DNA of 61,031 nucleotides from Candidatus Poribacteria bacterium (GCA_028821605.1 JAPPFM010000019.1:1-61031); one strand, 5' to 3'. Shown: positions 24,804 to 34,123, counted from the stretch's first letter. The notes: generated by a model from the sequence alone, not told the origin. Numbers and translations: made by a program.

Positions 24804-26735
24804 ATGAATTCCAGAACCGAGAATCCACCCGATGTAATCACCAAAAAAGCACTAATTGTCGGATTAATTTTGGTGGTTGTCAATGCCTATTGGGTGGGGA
24901 TAGCGAGTGAACTTTGGTATGCAGTCTACACACTGGTTTCGCCGTTTTCCAACGCTGTTTTCACGTTAGTCGTACTCCTCGTTCTCAACGTTCTACTCCG
25001 TAAACTTTCACCACGTATCGCCTTTACGCCTGCAGAATTGCTGCTCATCTACATTATGGTGACGATGGTGTCTACCATCTCTGGACACGCGATGATGGCG
25101 ATACTCATGGGGACGCTCGCACACCCTTTCTGGTTCGCAAGTCCTGAAAACGAATGGGCGCAACTCTTTCTGCACCACATCCCATCATGGCTCACGGTAC
25201 ACGAATTTGAATGGTTAGCCGGTTATTATGAAGGCGAATCCAGTATCTACTGGGCAGAACATCTCCGAATTTGGATTAGACCCGCACTCATCTGGTCGGG
25301 TTTTATTTTTCTACTCTACGGTTCATTACTCTGTTTAGGGCTGCTGCTCCGCAAGCAGTGGATGGAACGTGAAAAACTGAGTTTCCCACTAACACAATTG
25401 CCGTTGCAAATGACAACTAATCGGAGCTTCTTTCGCTCACGTGCGCTCTGGTTCGGATTCGGGATTGCTGCACTGCTCCGGGTGATGGCTGGGTTGCACG
25501 ATATTTTTCCCGTTATCCCGGCACTGCCGCCCAACTATCGGCTCGACCGACACTTCACGGAGCGACCTTGGAACGCAATCGGCTATGCCTCAATGTCCTT
25601 TAATCTTGCGGTGGTTGGACTGACCTATTTCATGCCGCTCGATCTTGCGTTCTCGACGTGGTTCTTCTTCTGGCTCACCCGTGCGGAACGTGTGATTGCG
25701 AGTGCAGTTGGCCTTACAAATATCAGTGTCCTGCATCTTAACGACCGCGCATCGGGTGCTTGGGTAGGCATCGCCGTCTTGACCCTCTGGATGAGTCGGC
25801 GGCACTTCGCTCGTTTCTTCCGACATGTGATTGGGCGCGAGTGGGGCGATGATAGCAACGAACCCTTCTCTTACCGGACAGTAGCAGTGCTAACAGTACT
25901 GAGTGTAGGACTTGTTTTTGGATTCTGCTATGCGGCGGGTATGTCGTTATGGGCAATTAGTGTATTTTATGCGCTGTTTATCGCATTCGCTATAGCAATA
26001 GGACGCGTGCGTGCCGAACTTGGTCCCCCGTACCACGAAGTTATCGGCATCAATCCACGGCAAATGATGGTGAGTATGTTCGGGACGCGACAATTGGGGG
26101 GTGCAAATCTCACTGTAATGACGTTCCTCTACGCTTTTAATCGTTGCAACCGTTCGCATCCGATGCCGAACCAGATTGAATCACTCCGGATCGGTGAACG
26201 CTCAGGGATGCCCGGTAAAACCTTGCTGTTGGGAATGGCACTTGCCATTGCGGTTGGTGCGTTGGCGACATTCTGGACCTATTTGCAAGTCGCGTATCAT
26301 TACGGTGTTCTGGCGCGATGTCAAGGCGTTGTCGGACGATTTGGATGGGAGAGTTTCAACCCACTTCAGAGTTGGTTGCAGCATCCCAAAGAACCGGATA
26401 TTAGCGCAATTACCTTTATGTGTGGTGGGTTCGCGTTCGTGTTCCTTCTCAATTTTTTGCGGACACGTCTACTGTGGTGGACGCTACACCCATCGGGCTA
26501 TGTGCTTTCAGGCGCATCGTGGGGCGGGCTCATCTATTTCTGGTTTCCTGTGATGGTAAGTTGGTTGATTAAGTTCTTGATTCTCCGCTTTTGGGGTTGG
26601 CAGATGTATCGTAAAGCGATCCCTTTTTTCCTGGGATTGGTCTTAGGTGACTACATCCCGCGAAGTATCTTGAGTCTCATCAGTTTTGCTTTGAATCTCT
26701 ACATGCCTTCGTCCGGTGCGGGGCACACACTTTGA
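24804..26735 (+). CDS. DUF6785/DUF6784-type polytopic membrane protein
   Basis: A 643-residue integral membrane protein with some 12-14 hydrophobic segments. The C-terminal part has the pattern HPSGYVLSGASWGGLIYFW followed by WLIKFLILRFWGWQMYRKAIPFFLGL, which I associate with DUF6784. The preceding GRFGWESFNPLQSWLQHP belongs to the DUF6785 part. The overall plan resembles oligopeptide (OPT) transporters, so a transport role is likely but unproven. It follows the protease gene after 127 bp on the same strand. Family naming is from memory and not verified. Confidence 0.7.
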   Translation: MNSRTENPPDVITKKALIVGLILVVVNAYWVGIASELWYAVYTLVSPFSNAVFTLVVLLVLNVLLRKLSPRIAFTPAELLLIYIMVTMVSTISGHAMMAILMGTLAHPFWFASPENEWAQLFLHHIPSWLTVHEFEWLAGYYEGESSIYWAEHLRIWIRPALIWSGFIFLLYGSLLCLGLLLRKQWMEREKLSFPLTQLPLQMTTNRSFFRSRALWFGFGIAALLRVMAGLHDIFPVIPALPPNYRLDRHFTERPWNAIGYASMSFNLAVVGLTYFMPLDLAFSTWFFFWLTRAERVIASAVGLTNISVLHLNDRASGAWVGIAVLTLWMSRRHFARFFRHVIGREWGDDSNEPFSYRTVAVLTVLSVGLVFGFCYAAGMSLWAISVFYALFIAFAIAIGRVRAELGPPYHEVIGINPRQMMVSMFGTRQLGGANLTVMTFLYAFNRCNRSHPMPNQIESLRIGERSGMPGKTLLLGMALAIAVGALATFWTYLQVAYHYGVLARCQGVVGRFGWESFNPLQSWLQHPKEPDISAITFMCGGFAFVFLLNFLRTRLLWWTLHPSGYVLSGASWGGLIYFWFPVMVSWLIKFLILRFWGWQMYRKAIPFFLGLVLGDYIPRSILSLISFALNLYMPSSGAGHTL

Positions 26736-26823
26736 AAATAAGTATACCTTTTTCGACAACTCTGGTATGATATTTTCATCCTGTAAATCTTAGTAGTAAC
26801 GTAAATTTGAGAATAAAAAGCCA

Positions 26824-26956
26824 GGTGTAGGCGTAGGTTGGGTAGAGCGGTGAAACTCCAGCCCATCTTAATTTATATGGAGAATGCCGCTTTTTCAATG
26901 ATCCTTTCACATAAGATAGAGATATAGCGAAACCCAACAATCCAAACGTTATCGAT
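26824..26956. repeat. GTTGGGT-flanked inverted segment
   Basis: GTAGGTTGGGTAGAGCGGTGAAA near the left is mirrored loosely by ATAGCGAAACCCAACAATCC near the right. It looks like a worn MITE; no gene is seen in this 263-bp gap. Confidence 0.35.
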
Positions 26957-26998
26957 TGACGGTTTCAGGTTTCTAAAGGACCAAACATGACTTAAAAG

Positions 26999-27844
26999 AT
27001 GAAGAATATTGAACTCCGATATCATACAGGCATAAAACAAGTCGATGGCATCCTACAGGGGGTGGTCCAAATGACTGAAACCCTTATCCCATCTACGATC
27101 AGTTCAATTTATTTGACGGGGAGTCATGCTTTTGGTACCGCTGTGCGTACCAGTGATGTTGACCTAATTTTCGTGGGTAAACCTAATCAACTCAACGATA
27201 AAATGAAAGCAAAAATTTTTTCGCTCTCTCAATTATCACCGTTGATTTGTCCACTTCGCCTTGATATTAAAGGTTATCAACAAACGGAGTTAGTAGAACT
27301 TAATTCTGTAATAGGTCAAGACTTTTCTCCGATGAAAGCCCTATTGCATCTCAATGCAGTAACAGTTAAGATTGCCAGTCGGCTCATTTACGGAGAAGAC
27401 ATTCGTCCCCAGATATGTTTACCTTCTATGACACAATTTATCAATAATATCTCTGATTTTACCACATGGTTGATAGGTACATTACGTGGGAAGAACACCC
27501 CATTGAGATTTCCGCTTGAATACCCAAATCCAGAGGCATCTTTTTATGGATACATTATTGATGAGAAACTTGAACAGTTAGTCTACATAGTTGGGTTGAT
27601 TGCATCAACTCGGATCGCTCAGTCAGCTGGCAAATATGTAACTCATAAACACGACTGCCCACGCCTTTATCGACAGTATGTTGCTGACGAGTTTAGTGAT
27701 TTTGTCACCAAGGTTTTTCATTGGTGCCGCGACCAATGGGAATATCATATCCCTGACAATCCAACTGACCGAACCCGACTCAATGAAATATGCCAACATA
27801 CTTTAAATTTTGAAAATCAGTTCTTAATCAACACCCAAAGCTAA
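26999..27844 (+). CDS. Nucleotidyltransferase-fold protein (Pol beta superfamily)
   Basis: A 281-residue protein. The nucleotidyltransferase motif IYLTGSHAFGTAVRTSDVDLIFVG (~residues 38-61) has the GS and the DxD metal site. A third acidic residue may be in RLDIKG (~88). The C-terminal half is helical, as in aminoglycoside adenylyltransferases and their unassigned relatives. No antibiotic-specific signature is clear. It sits 4 bp before the next ABC ATPase gene, so the two may be co-transcribed. Role unknown. Confidence 0.65.
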   Translation: MKNIELRYHTGIKQVDGILQGVVQMTETLIPSTISSIYLTGSHAFGTAVRTSDVDLIFVGKPNQLNDKMKAKIFSLSQLSPLICPLRLDIKGYQQTELVELNSVIGQDFSPMKALLHLNAVTVKIASRLIYGEDIRPQICLPSMTQFINNISDFTTWLIGTLRGKNTPLRFPLEYPNPEASFYGYIIDEKLEQLVYIVGLIASTRIAQSAGKYVTHKHDCPRLYRQYVADEFSDFVTKVFHWCRDQWEYHIPDNPTDRTRLNEICQHTLNFENQFLINTQS

Positions 27845-27848
27845 GTCA

Positions 27849-28892
27849 ATGACACCACTCCTTACTGTCAAATCCATCACAAAGCAATTTGCCGCTATCC
27901 CTGTTGTGAAAGATGTGAGTTTCTCTGTTTATCTGGGGGAAATTTTCGCGCTTTTGGGACCCAGCGGTTGTGGGAAAACAACAACCTTGCGCATCATAGC
28001 GGGATTTGAAATTGCAGATGCTGGAACAATCTCAATGGCAGAACGTACACTCGCCGACAGTGACACCCACGTGCCACCTGAATCACGAGGCATTGGGTTT
28101 GTATTTCAGGACTATGCCCTTTTTCCACACAAGAATGTGCTTGAGAATGTCGCTTTTGGTCTCCGAAAGGTGTCGAAAAAGACGCGACAAGAAAGGGCAT
28201 TTGAGGTGCTGGATATGGTCGGTTTGACGGATTTACATTCGCGTCTACCGCACCATCTCTCTGGTGGCGAGCAGCAGCGGGTGGCACTGGCACGCGCGAT
28301 CATTGCCCGCCCGAAACTTCTTCTCTTGGATGAACCCTTCTCAAGTCTTGATCCGGGGTTGCGACAGGCGACGCGCGAAGAGGTCCGATCACTTCTGAAA
28401 GCGGAAGGAATTAGTGCTGTGCTCGTCACACACGCGCAGGAGGAAGCATTGAGTTTCGCCGAGCGGTTGGGAGTGATGAAAGACGGCACCCTTGAACAAA
28501 TAGGCACACCTGAAGCGGTATACCGCCAGCCGAAAACGGCTTATGTCGCAGACTTTTTAGGGCAGACGAATTTCGTTCAAGCGAACATCAAAGAGGGGAT
28601 TGCAGAAACGCCATTCGGACGCGTAAAAGTGGAGGGTGCTGACACCGGGGACGTGCTTCTCTCTATCCGACCTGAATGCTTGAAGATGATAGCATCTGAT
28701 TCTCAAAACAACCCCGCAAAAAGCGGTCGTGTCGTGGGCCAGGAATTTAAAGGACACGACTTCACTTATCGGGTCGAGGTAGACGGAAAGCACTATTTCG
28801 TTCAGACCGACTACCTTTGTCCATTTCAGATTGGTGACACTGTGCTGTTGGAAGCAGCGTCGGCAGTGGCAGTCATGCCTGAAAACACATAA
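27849..28892 (+). CDS. ABC transporter ATP-binding protein, FbpC type
   Basis: A 347-residue importer ATPase. Walker A GPSGCGKTTTL (~39), Q-loop VFQDYALFPHKNV, signature LSGGEQQRVALARAI, Walker B LLLLDEPFSSLDP, H-loop VTHAQEEALSFAE, then a TOBE-like domain (LLSIRPECLKM). Sequence style is that of Fe(III)/polyamine ATPases. Like the PotA-like gene at 2.4-3.5 kb, it has no neighbouring permease or binding protein. It converges on the M28 peptidase gene. Confidence 0.88.
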   Translation: MTPLLTVKSITKQFAAIPVVKDVSFSVYLGEIFALLGPSGCGKTTTLRIIAGFEIADAGTISMAERTLADSDTHVPPESRGIGFVFQDYALFPHKNVLENVAFGLRKVSKKTRQERAFEVLDMVGLTDLHSRLPHHLSGGEQQRVALARAIIARPKLLLLDEPFSSLDPGLRQATREEVRSLLKAEGISAVLVTHAQEEALSFAERLGVMKDGTLEQIGTPEAVYRQPKTAYVADFLGQTNFVQANIKEGIAETPFGRVKVEGADTGDVLLSIRPECLKMIASDSQNNPAKSGRVVGQEFKGHDFTYRVEVDGKHYFVQTDYLCPFQIGDTVLLEAASAVAVMPENT

Positions 28893-28944
28893 GTGCGCCG
28901 AGCAACACCTATAGGATGGATTTCTAACTGTGATATTTTCCGAA

Positions 28945-31002
28945 TTATAACATACTTCGGATTTCATTAATCCCTTGGATCATTCGTGTGAATGCTTCAA
29001 CCAGCCGGTCGATTTCTGCATGGACTGCGGCATCATCACTATTCTCTAATGCATCAAGAACCCCGGGAAAAACAATCGCCGCGTAGCCTGTGTTGAGTCC
29101 GGGTGCATAGATGAGATGTTTAAACCAAGGACGTAACGGCAAGCCCGTCTGATCCGTCAAATTTCGCTCTAATCCGTACAATCGTTGGTTTATCTCCGCA
29201 ATCTGAGATAAATCATCAGAAGCGAGGTAGCGGGCAAGCTCCTGATTCAACGACCCTGCCACCTGTTGCCACTCTGTGAGTAAACCGTCTAATTTCTCAA
29301 TGTCTTTGGCAATTTTGTTCTTTGAACCAGAGTTCTGCAACAACTTTAAAGGGGTCATCAGGTCTGTCGCGTAGGTCTCATAGTCAAAAGGCAAAATATC
29401 GGCATTGGCAAGCTGCAGCGCGAGGGTGCCCCAGATCTGTGCCATCGCTGCCTGATACTGAAACGTAGGATCGCCGAAATGCTCCATCCAATAGAAGTTA
29501 TCCTGCATAGCATGGTAGACACCGTAGGGACCACCGAATCCCATGCTGACAGCAGGGATGCCAGCATGTCCAACAAACGGCGAATGGTCTGAACCACTTC
29601 CAAGGTTGCCAACTTGTGGAATCTCCTTGCCCTGAGATGTCTTCCAACTCTCGTAAACCGGCTTTAGTGTTCCTGGATCAATAACGTTTTGCGTTACCTC
29701 TCGCATTAACTCACGCAGTGATGGAATCGCACTCACATAGAACCGCCCACCGGTTGCGGCGATGTCTACATTGAGATAGGCGATGGCTTTCTGCTGGAGG
29801 GTTGCTTTTAAGTCCTCAACCCACTCGGTTGAACCGAGGATGCCGAATTCTTCAGCATCCCACGAGGCGAAAACAATACTCCGCTTGGGACGCACTCCCG
29901 TTTTAGCGAGTTCACCTAAACATTGTGCGACCTCTAAAAGCGAGGTCGTACCACTGCCGGGGTCTGCTGCACCATACACCCATGCGTCGTGGTGGTTACC
30001 TAAGATTACCCACTGATCCGGATATTCCGTCCCCTCCAAAGTTGCAATGACATTATAGATTGGACGGATGCTGTGTTCACAACGCACCTTGATACGAACC
30101 TTCGCAGGTCCCGGTCCGATGTGGTAAGCAAAGGGTAAACCTCCCTGCCACTGCGGTGGAACATTCGGGCCCGCGAGTGCTCTCAGAAATGGTTCTGCAT
30201 CCCTATAAGCGAGCGGAGCGACGGGAATGTTGGGCAGATCTGTGGCTTCGTCAATTGAGAGTCTTTCAGCATCTTTAGTCGCCGCCCAACCGGGTGTCAA
30301 CGGGTCACTGGCGTGTTGAAAAATATACTTCACGGTGCCGCGCTGTATTGCGTCATCTGAACGCCACGGACCGCGAGGATAGACATCCCCACGCATGTAT
30401 CCATCGTCTGCTGGATCTGAGTACAGGATTAAACCAACAGCACCGTTATCACCAGCCACTTTTGCCTTCACACCACGATAGCTGCCCCCATAGCGAGCGA
30501 TGCAGATTTTGCCTTCCACCGAGATGCCCTGTTTCGCGAGAATTTGGTAGTCCTCGGGCAATCCTTTGTTGACATAGATGAGTTGGGCAGTTACATCCCC
30601 ATCGGGTGAATAGGCGTTGTATCCGGGCACAATTTCGGTTTCATAAGAATCTTTGTCCCATTCCCAACTGGATTCCTTGCCGACAGCGAGATGTTGGGTA
30701 GGTGAAACAAGTTCTACATGTACCTCAAGGGGATGCGGAAGATATACATGATATTCGTACATCTGAACCTGCAAACCGTAGTTTTCATATTCTGTACGCA
30801 GATATTCCGCTATCTTGCGGCTATTCTCTGTACCAGCGAGGTGAGGTTCCTCGCTCAGGAAACGCAATTTATGCTGGCACCTTTCCGCCGATACCAGTTC
30901 CTTAAAACGGATTTCATACTGCTTTTGTGAGGCAGCACTTTCCGCCGTGAACCCACGCATACCGAAGACGTTATGCGAAGAAAGCACAAATACGGCAAGC
31001 AT
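28945..31002 (-). CDS. M28 zinc peptidase, glutamate carboxypeptidase II-like
   Basis: A 685-residue protein with three parts: an interrupted peptidase fold with a PA (protease-associated) insert (~105-290, GKICIARYGGSYRGVKAKVAGDNGAVG), the M28 core, and a C-terminal transferrin-receptor-like dimerisation domain. Zinc ligands are visible in NHHDAWVYGAADPGSG (~335-350), DAEEFGILGS (catalytic Glu plus ligand) and GSDHSPFVGHAGIP. The family removes C-terminal glutamate or dipeptides. The N-terminus (MLAVFVLSSHNVFG) is a short signal without a charged head; the reading frame continues upstream without a usable start codon, so the true start is uncertain. Confidence 0.9.
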   Translation of the reverse strand: MLAVFVLSSHNVFGMRGFTAESAASQKQYEIRFKELVSAERCQHKLRFLSEEPHLAGTENSRKIAEYLRTEYENYGLQVQMYEYHVYLPHPLEVHVELVSPTQHLAVGKESSWEWDKDSYETEIVPGYNAYSPDGDVTAQLIYVNKGLPEDYQILAKQGISVEGKICIARYGGSYRGVKAKVAGDNGAVGLILYSDPADDGYMRGDVYPRGPWRSDDAIQRGTVKYIFQHASDPLTPGWAATKDAERLSIDEATDLPNIPVAPLAYRDAEPFLRALAGPNVPPQWQGGLPFAYHIGPGPAKVRIKVRCEHSIRPIYNVIATLEGTEYPDQWVILGNHHDAWVYGAADPGSGTTSLLEVAQCLGELAKTGVRPKRSIVFASWDAEEFGILGSTEWVEDLKATLQQKAIAYLNVDIAATGGRFYVSAIPSLRELMREVTQNVIDPGTLKPVYESWKTSQGKEIPQVGNLGSGSDHSPFVGHAGIPAVSMGFGGPYGVYHAMQDNFYWMEHFGDPTFQYQAAMAQIWGTLALQLANADILPFDYETYATDLMTPLKLLQNSGSKNKIAKDIEKLDGLLTEWQQVAGSLNQELARYLASDDLSQIAEINQRLYGLERNLTDQTGLPLRPWFKHLIYAPGLNTGYAAIVFPGVLDALENSDDAAVHAEIDRLVEAFTRMIQGINEIRSML

Positions 31003-31216
31003 GCAGATAAGACGAAAATTCGGTTTCCTTGTCTGTCTTGGTAGATAGAATATATTTTTTAGCGTTGTGATAAGTCATTCCCCCTTTTGTTTTGTAGACA
31101 TCATAACACATTTCCGATGCCTTTTCACTATATTTTTTTATCTGCGCGATTTTTTACTATTTTTCATCGTGAAAGAGAAAATCGAAAGTTTGCGATTAAG
31201 GAAACGTCTCTAAAAA

Positions 31217-31246
31217 TTGACACGATACTGCATTATTTGTTAAAAT
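31217..31246 (+). promoter_or_regulatory. Sigma-70-type promoter of the response regulator gene
   Basis: TTGACA (31217-31222), 18-bp spacer and TAAAAT (31241-31246). The leader before the ATG at 31396 would be ~140 nt. It is in the 393-bp gap between the divergent M28 and regulator genes. Confidence 0.65.
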
Positions 31247-31395
31247 AGAATTGTAATCAAATTGATCGGTGTGATTTAGTTTTCGGTTTCTGATTTATAT
31301 TCTCTGGGGTATCGCTATAGTGGGGCGGCTTTATCCTGAAATTGACACCACAGGGGAACTGAATGCCTCTGAAAATCGACTGCAAGGAAACCTAA

Positions 31396-32088
31396 ATGGA
31401 TGCAAAGATTCTAATTGTTGAAGACGAACGTGATATCGTAGATTTATTACGATATAACCTACAAGAAGCAGGCTTTGAAACAGATTACGTCCGGAACGGT
31501 GCTGATGCTCTCCATCGAGCTATCGAAAAACCACCGGACCTTATTTTATTAGACTTGATGCTACCAGAAGTGGATGGTCTCATTGTCTGTCGTTTATTAA
31601 AAAACGATCCGAGGACGAAAAATATTCCTATCGTGATGGTAACCGCGAAGACTGAAGAGCAAGATCGGCTTGCCGGGTTGGAACTTGGGGCAGATGATTA
31701 CATCACAAAACCCTTTAGCCCAAGGGAAGTTGTACTCCGCGTGTCCGCTGTATTACGCCGAATTCAGGTTGGTAAACAGACAGAAGATACTAAGCAGATC
31801 AAAACACATGGGTTAACAATCGACCTCGACAAACATCAGGTATTGACCGACAACGGTCCAATCGACCTTACAGCAACCGAGTTTAAACTCATCACCCTAT
31901 TTGCGCGTTCACCGGGACGCGTTTTTACCCGCGATGTTCTGATGGATGTGATTTGGGGACAGGAGTATTACAGCATCTATCGGACGGTAGATACGCACGT
32001 CAGCCGTCTGCGACGTAAACTTGGGGAATTCGGTAAGCATATTGAGACTGTGCATGGGGTTGGGTATCGGTTTAAGGAAAGTAATTGA
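31396..32088 (+). CDS. PhoB/OmpR-family response regulator
   Basis: A 230-residue regulator. The receiver domain (1-120) has the acid pocket D10/E11, phospho-acceptor D53 in LILLDLMLPEVDG, and the switch residues in VMVTAK and YITKPFSP. The C-terminal winged helix (~130-228) has ATEFKLITLFARSPGRVFTRDVLMDVIWG and RTVDTHVSRLRRKLG, closest in style to PhoB. No histidine kinase or pho/pst gene lies next to it, so the partner kinase and regulon are unknown. Confidence 0.92.
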   Translation: MDAKILIVEDERDIVDLLRYNLQEAGFETDYVRNGADALHRAIEKPPDLILLDLMLPEVDGLIVCRLLKNDPRTKNIPIVMVTAKTEEQDRLAGLELGADDYITKPFSPREVVLRVSAVLRRIQVGKQTEDTKQIKTHGLTIDLDKHQVLTDNGPIDLTATEFKLITLFARSPGRVFTRDVLMDVIWGQEYYSIYRTVDTHVSRLRRKLGEFGKHIETVHGVGYRFKESN

Positions 32089-32254
32089 GAACGGCTACAC
32101 CAGAGGCATTCGATCCTCTTGTAGGAAGGATATTTGAATCTTGACGCGTGCTGCTGGCTGCTGATGAAGTGCCTCCAAGCGAGAGGGAACCCTCAAGGTT
32201 TCCCCCCGCGTTGAATTGCACTTGTAGGGTTGATATACAGATCTCACTCCAGAC

Positions 32255-32629
32255 CTACGGAAACTCTATTCCGAGTTTTCGACACACCTTTCGGATTTTG
32301 TTAATCGCGCCGCCTATCTGCTTCCCGCCTCGCGTAACACCAAAAAGGTGTTGGCTTACAACACGGCGAGAAATACCGAGAATGTTCCCAATCTCCTCCT
32401 GCGTTTTACCTTTATAGAAGTAGAGTTGGATACACTCCGCTTGACGTTTGGTTAGTTCCTGCGCGATAATCCAACGAATTTGCTTCAGGACCACCTGCCG
32501 TTTGGCACGGCGCGCCTCCGCATATTCGTCATCAGGTGCTTGATACCAGAAATAGTCCTCGGTTGTGAGCTGATCAAAATACTCCGGTGGCACCGGGATC
32601 TCCCAAAAATCGGGATTAAATTTGGGCAT
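32255..32629 (-). CDS. Sigma-70 region 4-like HTH protein
   Basis: A 124-residue protein. The first ~60 residues are acidic and aromatic (DFWEIPVPPEYFDQLTTEDYFWYQAPDDEY). Residues ~70-115 form a sigma region-4 HTH (ELTKRQAECIQLYFYKGKTQEEIGNILGISRRVVSQHLFG). There is no region 2, so it cannot act alone as a sigma factor. It resembles phage-type or accessory region-4 proteins. It follows a 23-codon ORF with a strong ribosome site by 52 bp. DNA-binding regulator is a fair guess. Confidence 0.7.
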   Translation of the reverse strand: MPKFNPDFWEIPVPPEYFDQLTTEDYFWYQAPDDEYAEARRAKRQVVLKQIRWIIAQELTKRQAECIQLYFYKGKTQEEIGNILGISRRVVSQHLFGVTRGGKQIGGAINKIRKVCRKLGIEFP

Positions 32630-32681
32630 AGATAAGCAACTCCCTCAAATGTGAGGCGACTGCGCCTATGCCTTAATCAAA

Positions 32682-32753
32682 TTATCGATAAAGGGCAGAG
32701 GCACCATCGCCATAGACTAAATACTGAAGTGTGGCGTGGCTTATACGTAACAT
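32682..32753 (-). CDS. 23-residue ORF with strong ribosome site
   Basis: The ORF reads MLRISHATLQYLVYGDGASA plus LYR. Its ATG follows AAGGAGGATAAGGAGGTAGCCATT, two Shine-Dalgarno boxes with the second at ideal distance. It ends 52 bp before the region-4 HTH gene on the same strand. It could be a leader peptide or a small protein. It shares its start context (GGAGGT, 7 nt, ATGTTA) with the 17-codon ORF at 32996-33049. Confidence 0.45.
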   Translation of the reverse strand: MLRISHATLQYLVYGDGASALYR

Positions 32754-32838
32754 AATGGCTACCTCCTTATCCTCCTTATTGTTTTTTAATTGGGAACGGT
32801 GCAACGATGTCAATGACTTTTTGCAAACCGCACATGAT

Positions 32839-32866
32839 AGTATACCAAACAATGCAAAAATATGCC
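32839..32866 (-). promoter_or_regulatory. Possible promoter of the small ORF and HTH gene
   Basis: On the minus strand GGCATA (32866-32861), a 16-bp spacer and TATACT (32844-32839). The -35 box is weak. The leader to the 23-codon ORF would be ~80 nt. Confidence 0.35.
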
Positions 32867-32931
32867 ATAAAAATTCGGTTCAGCACGCGATGGTTAACAA
32901 AAACCGCGTTCTACCCAAAAGTAGCATACTT

Positions 32932-32970
32932 TGCAAAATAGGGGACAGAGGGGTTTGAACCCTCCGTCCC
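32932..32970 (-). terminator. Hairpin terminator-like structure
   Basis: On the minus strand GGGAC-G-GAGGG, a 7-nt loop TTCAAAC, CCCTC-T-GTCCC, then CTATTTT. It lies downstream of both the 17-codon ORF and the nucleotidyltransferase gene. A sequence relative, with a better T-run, is at 36353-36393 after the GNAT gene. Confidence 0.5.
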
Positions 32971-32995
32971 TTTCCAAAGAGTGCGACACTTAGTG

Positions 32996-33049
32996 TCACA
33001 CCGCAAGGGCGTAACACTAAGTGTCACACCTCCTCTGGTTTGCTAACAT
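32996..33049 (-). CDS. 17-residue ORF with strong ribosome site
   Basis: The ORF reads MLANQRRCDTKCYALAV. Its ATG is preceded by AAAGGAGGTATTTATT, an ideal Shine-Dalgarno sequence. The stop falls in the repeated GTGTGACACTAAGTGT sequence, and the terminator-like hairpin begins 26 bp further on. The arrangement of ribosome site, short ORF and hairpin resembles an attenuator leader, but no run of one amino acid codon is seen. Confidence 0.35.
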
Positions 33050-33126
33050 AATAAATACCTCCTTTTTTTCGCTTGCCACAATACAGTAGCAATAGGATAC
33101 CATCGTCATAAAAATGACAATGATTC

Positions 33127-33156
33127 ACTTAAACACATTTTCGGATGCACTTTTGC
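33127..33156 (-). promoter_or_regulatory. GCATCC box motif, copy 1
   Basis: On the minus strand GCAAAAGTGCATCCGAAAAT followed by GTGTTTAAGT. It is about 80 nt upstream of the 17-codon ORF. Copies also lie at 34156, 36271 and 38651. Confidence 0.45.
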
Positions 33157-33304
33157 ACGTTTTCGCGAAAAAAAATGAAAAAAATATTTCTTAAGGTTGC
33201 AAAATGATTTTGAAGCAAGCGTTTGATCGTAATCCCAATACGGATTTCTAGTGTCTTATCACCATACCTGCTTGTGCCCGTTTAGATTCCGTACTCAGAC
33301 AACT

Positions 33305-34123
33305 TTATACTGGATCAAGTTGCTCCCCAATCCAATCCACCCAAAGAACAAGTTGAGATAAATAAGCAGAGATTTTGCTATCAGTTGCAGATGGATCCGG
33401 GGCAATATATAACGCTTCCGTCTCATTCAAGAAGGCGCACCATTGTGGAAAAAGCGAATTTAATAGCGGAAATACGTCTGTCCCCTTGAAAGAATACAAT
33501 TCACCGCGCCCTATGAGGAGATATGCGCCACCGAGTACAGCTAACCGAGCGAGTTTGCGAAGACAGTGAGATGGTGTTTGTGGTAATCGAAAATCGGTTT
33601 TATTCTCTGTTTCTAACCCAGCAGCATATCGAACAAGGTCCGATACACACTGAAAGTAATCCTGTGCCTGCTCCTCATCCATGTCAGGCACTCGAAGTTC
33701 CCCGATCAGATCGTCTCCTAAAATAAGGGTCGTATCATAACGGAGACGATACACCCACGCTTGAGACCGTATTTGTGCGATTTCATCAGCCGTGGATTGT
33801 AATCCATCAAGTACTTCAGTAACACAACGCGGTGGACATAAACCGTTCGCGGAGGGGTATCTTGATTCAACGCGCTGTTCTGCTTGAATGAACCATTCCC
33901 TATCCGCGTCATTGAATTCGTCCATAATAAATGGATATAGATCAAGATCAGAAACGCCGGGGACGGCTTCATTTCGGTGAACGCTGCCCCCAACATAGAT
34001 AGCTGCCAACCGATTTTGGAAGTGAGTCCAGTACTCATAGGCGTGGTACCGAATCGCTTCCCTGAAAAATTCTTCACCAAACAGAGAGAAGTTAACAAGA
34101 TACGGTTGTCTTAGTTGTTGCAT
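33305..34123 (-). CDS. Nucleotidyltransferase domain protein
   Basis: A 272-residue protein. AAIYVGGSVHRNEAVPGVSDLDLYPF (~residues 40-65) is the Pol-beta-type nucleotidyltransferase motif with GGS and DLD metal ligands. The helical C-terminus (CLRKLARLAVLGGAYLLIGRGELYSFKG) resembles the substrate domain of aminoglycoside adenylyltransferase-like proteins of unknown substrate. The ATG follows CGGAGGAAAG. It is a distant counterpart of the protein at 27.0-27.8 kb, not a recent duplicate. Confidence 0.65.
   Translation of the reverse strand: MQQLRQPYLVNFSLFGEEFFREAIRYHAYEYWTHFQNRLAAIYVGGSVHRNEAVPGVSDLDLYPFIMDEFNDADREWFIQAEQRVESRYPSANGLCPPRCVTEVLDGLQSTADEIAQIRSQAWVYRLRYDTTLILGDDLIGELRVPDMDEEQAQDYFQCVSDLVRYAAGLETENKTDFRLPQTPSHCLRKLARLAVLGGAYLLIGRGELYSFKGTDVFPLLNSLFPQWCAFLNETEALYIAPDPSATDSKISAYLSQLVLWVDWIGEQLDPV

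Noticed and set aside
32255-32629. A complete sigma factor
   Set aside because: Only a region-4-like HTH is present; region 2 is lacking.
32942-32970. T-arm-like GAGGGTTCAAACCCCTC on the minus strand, suggesting a tRNA or tmRNA end
   Set aside because: No matching D-arm, anticodon arm or 5' acceptor strand is found upstream. The homologous sequence at 36353-36393 is a terminator hairpin, which explains both.
32960-33030. CRISPR-like direct repeats (GTGTCACACC)
   Set aside because: Only two short copies, part of an inverted hairpin arrangement; no regular spacers. No CRISPR array was seen anywhere in the window.
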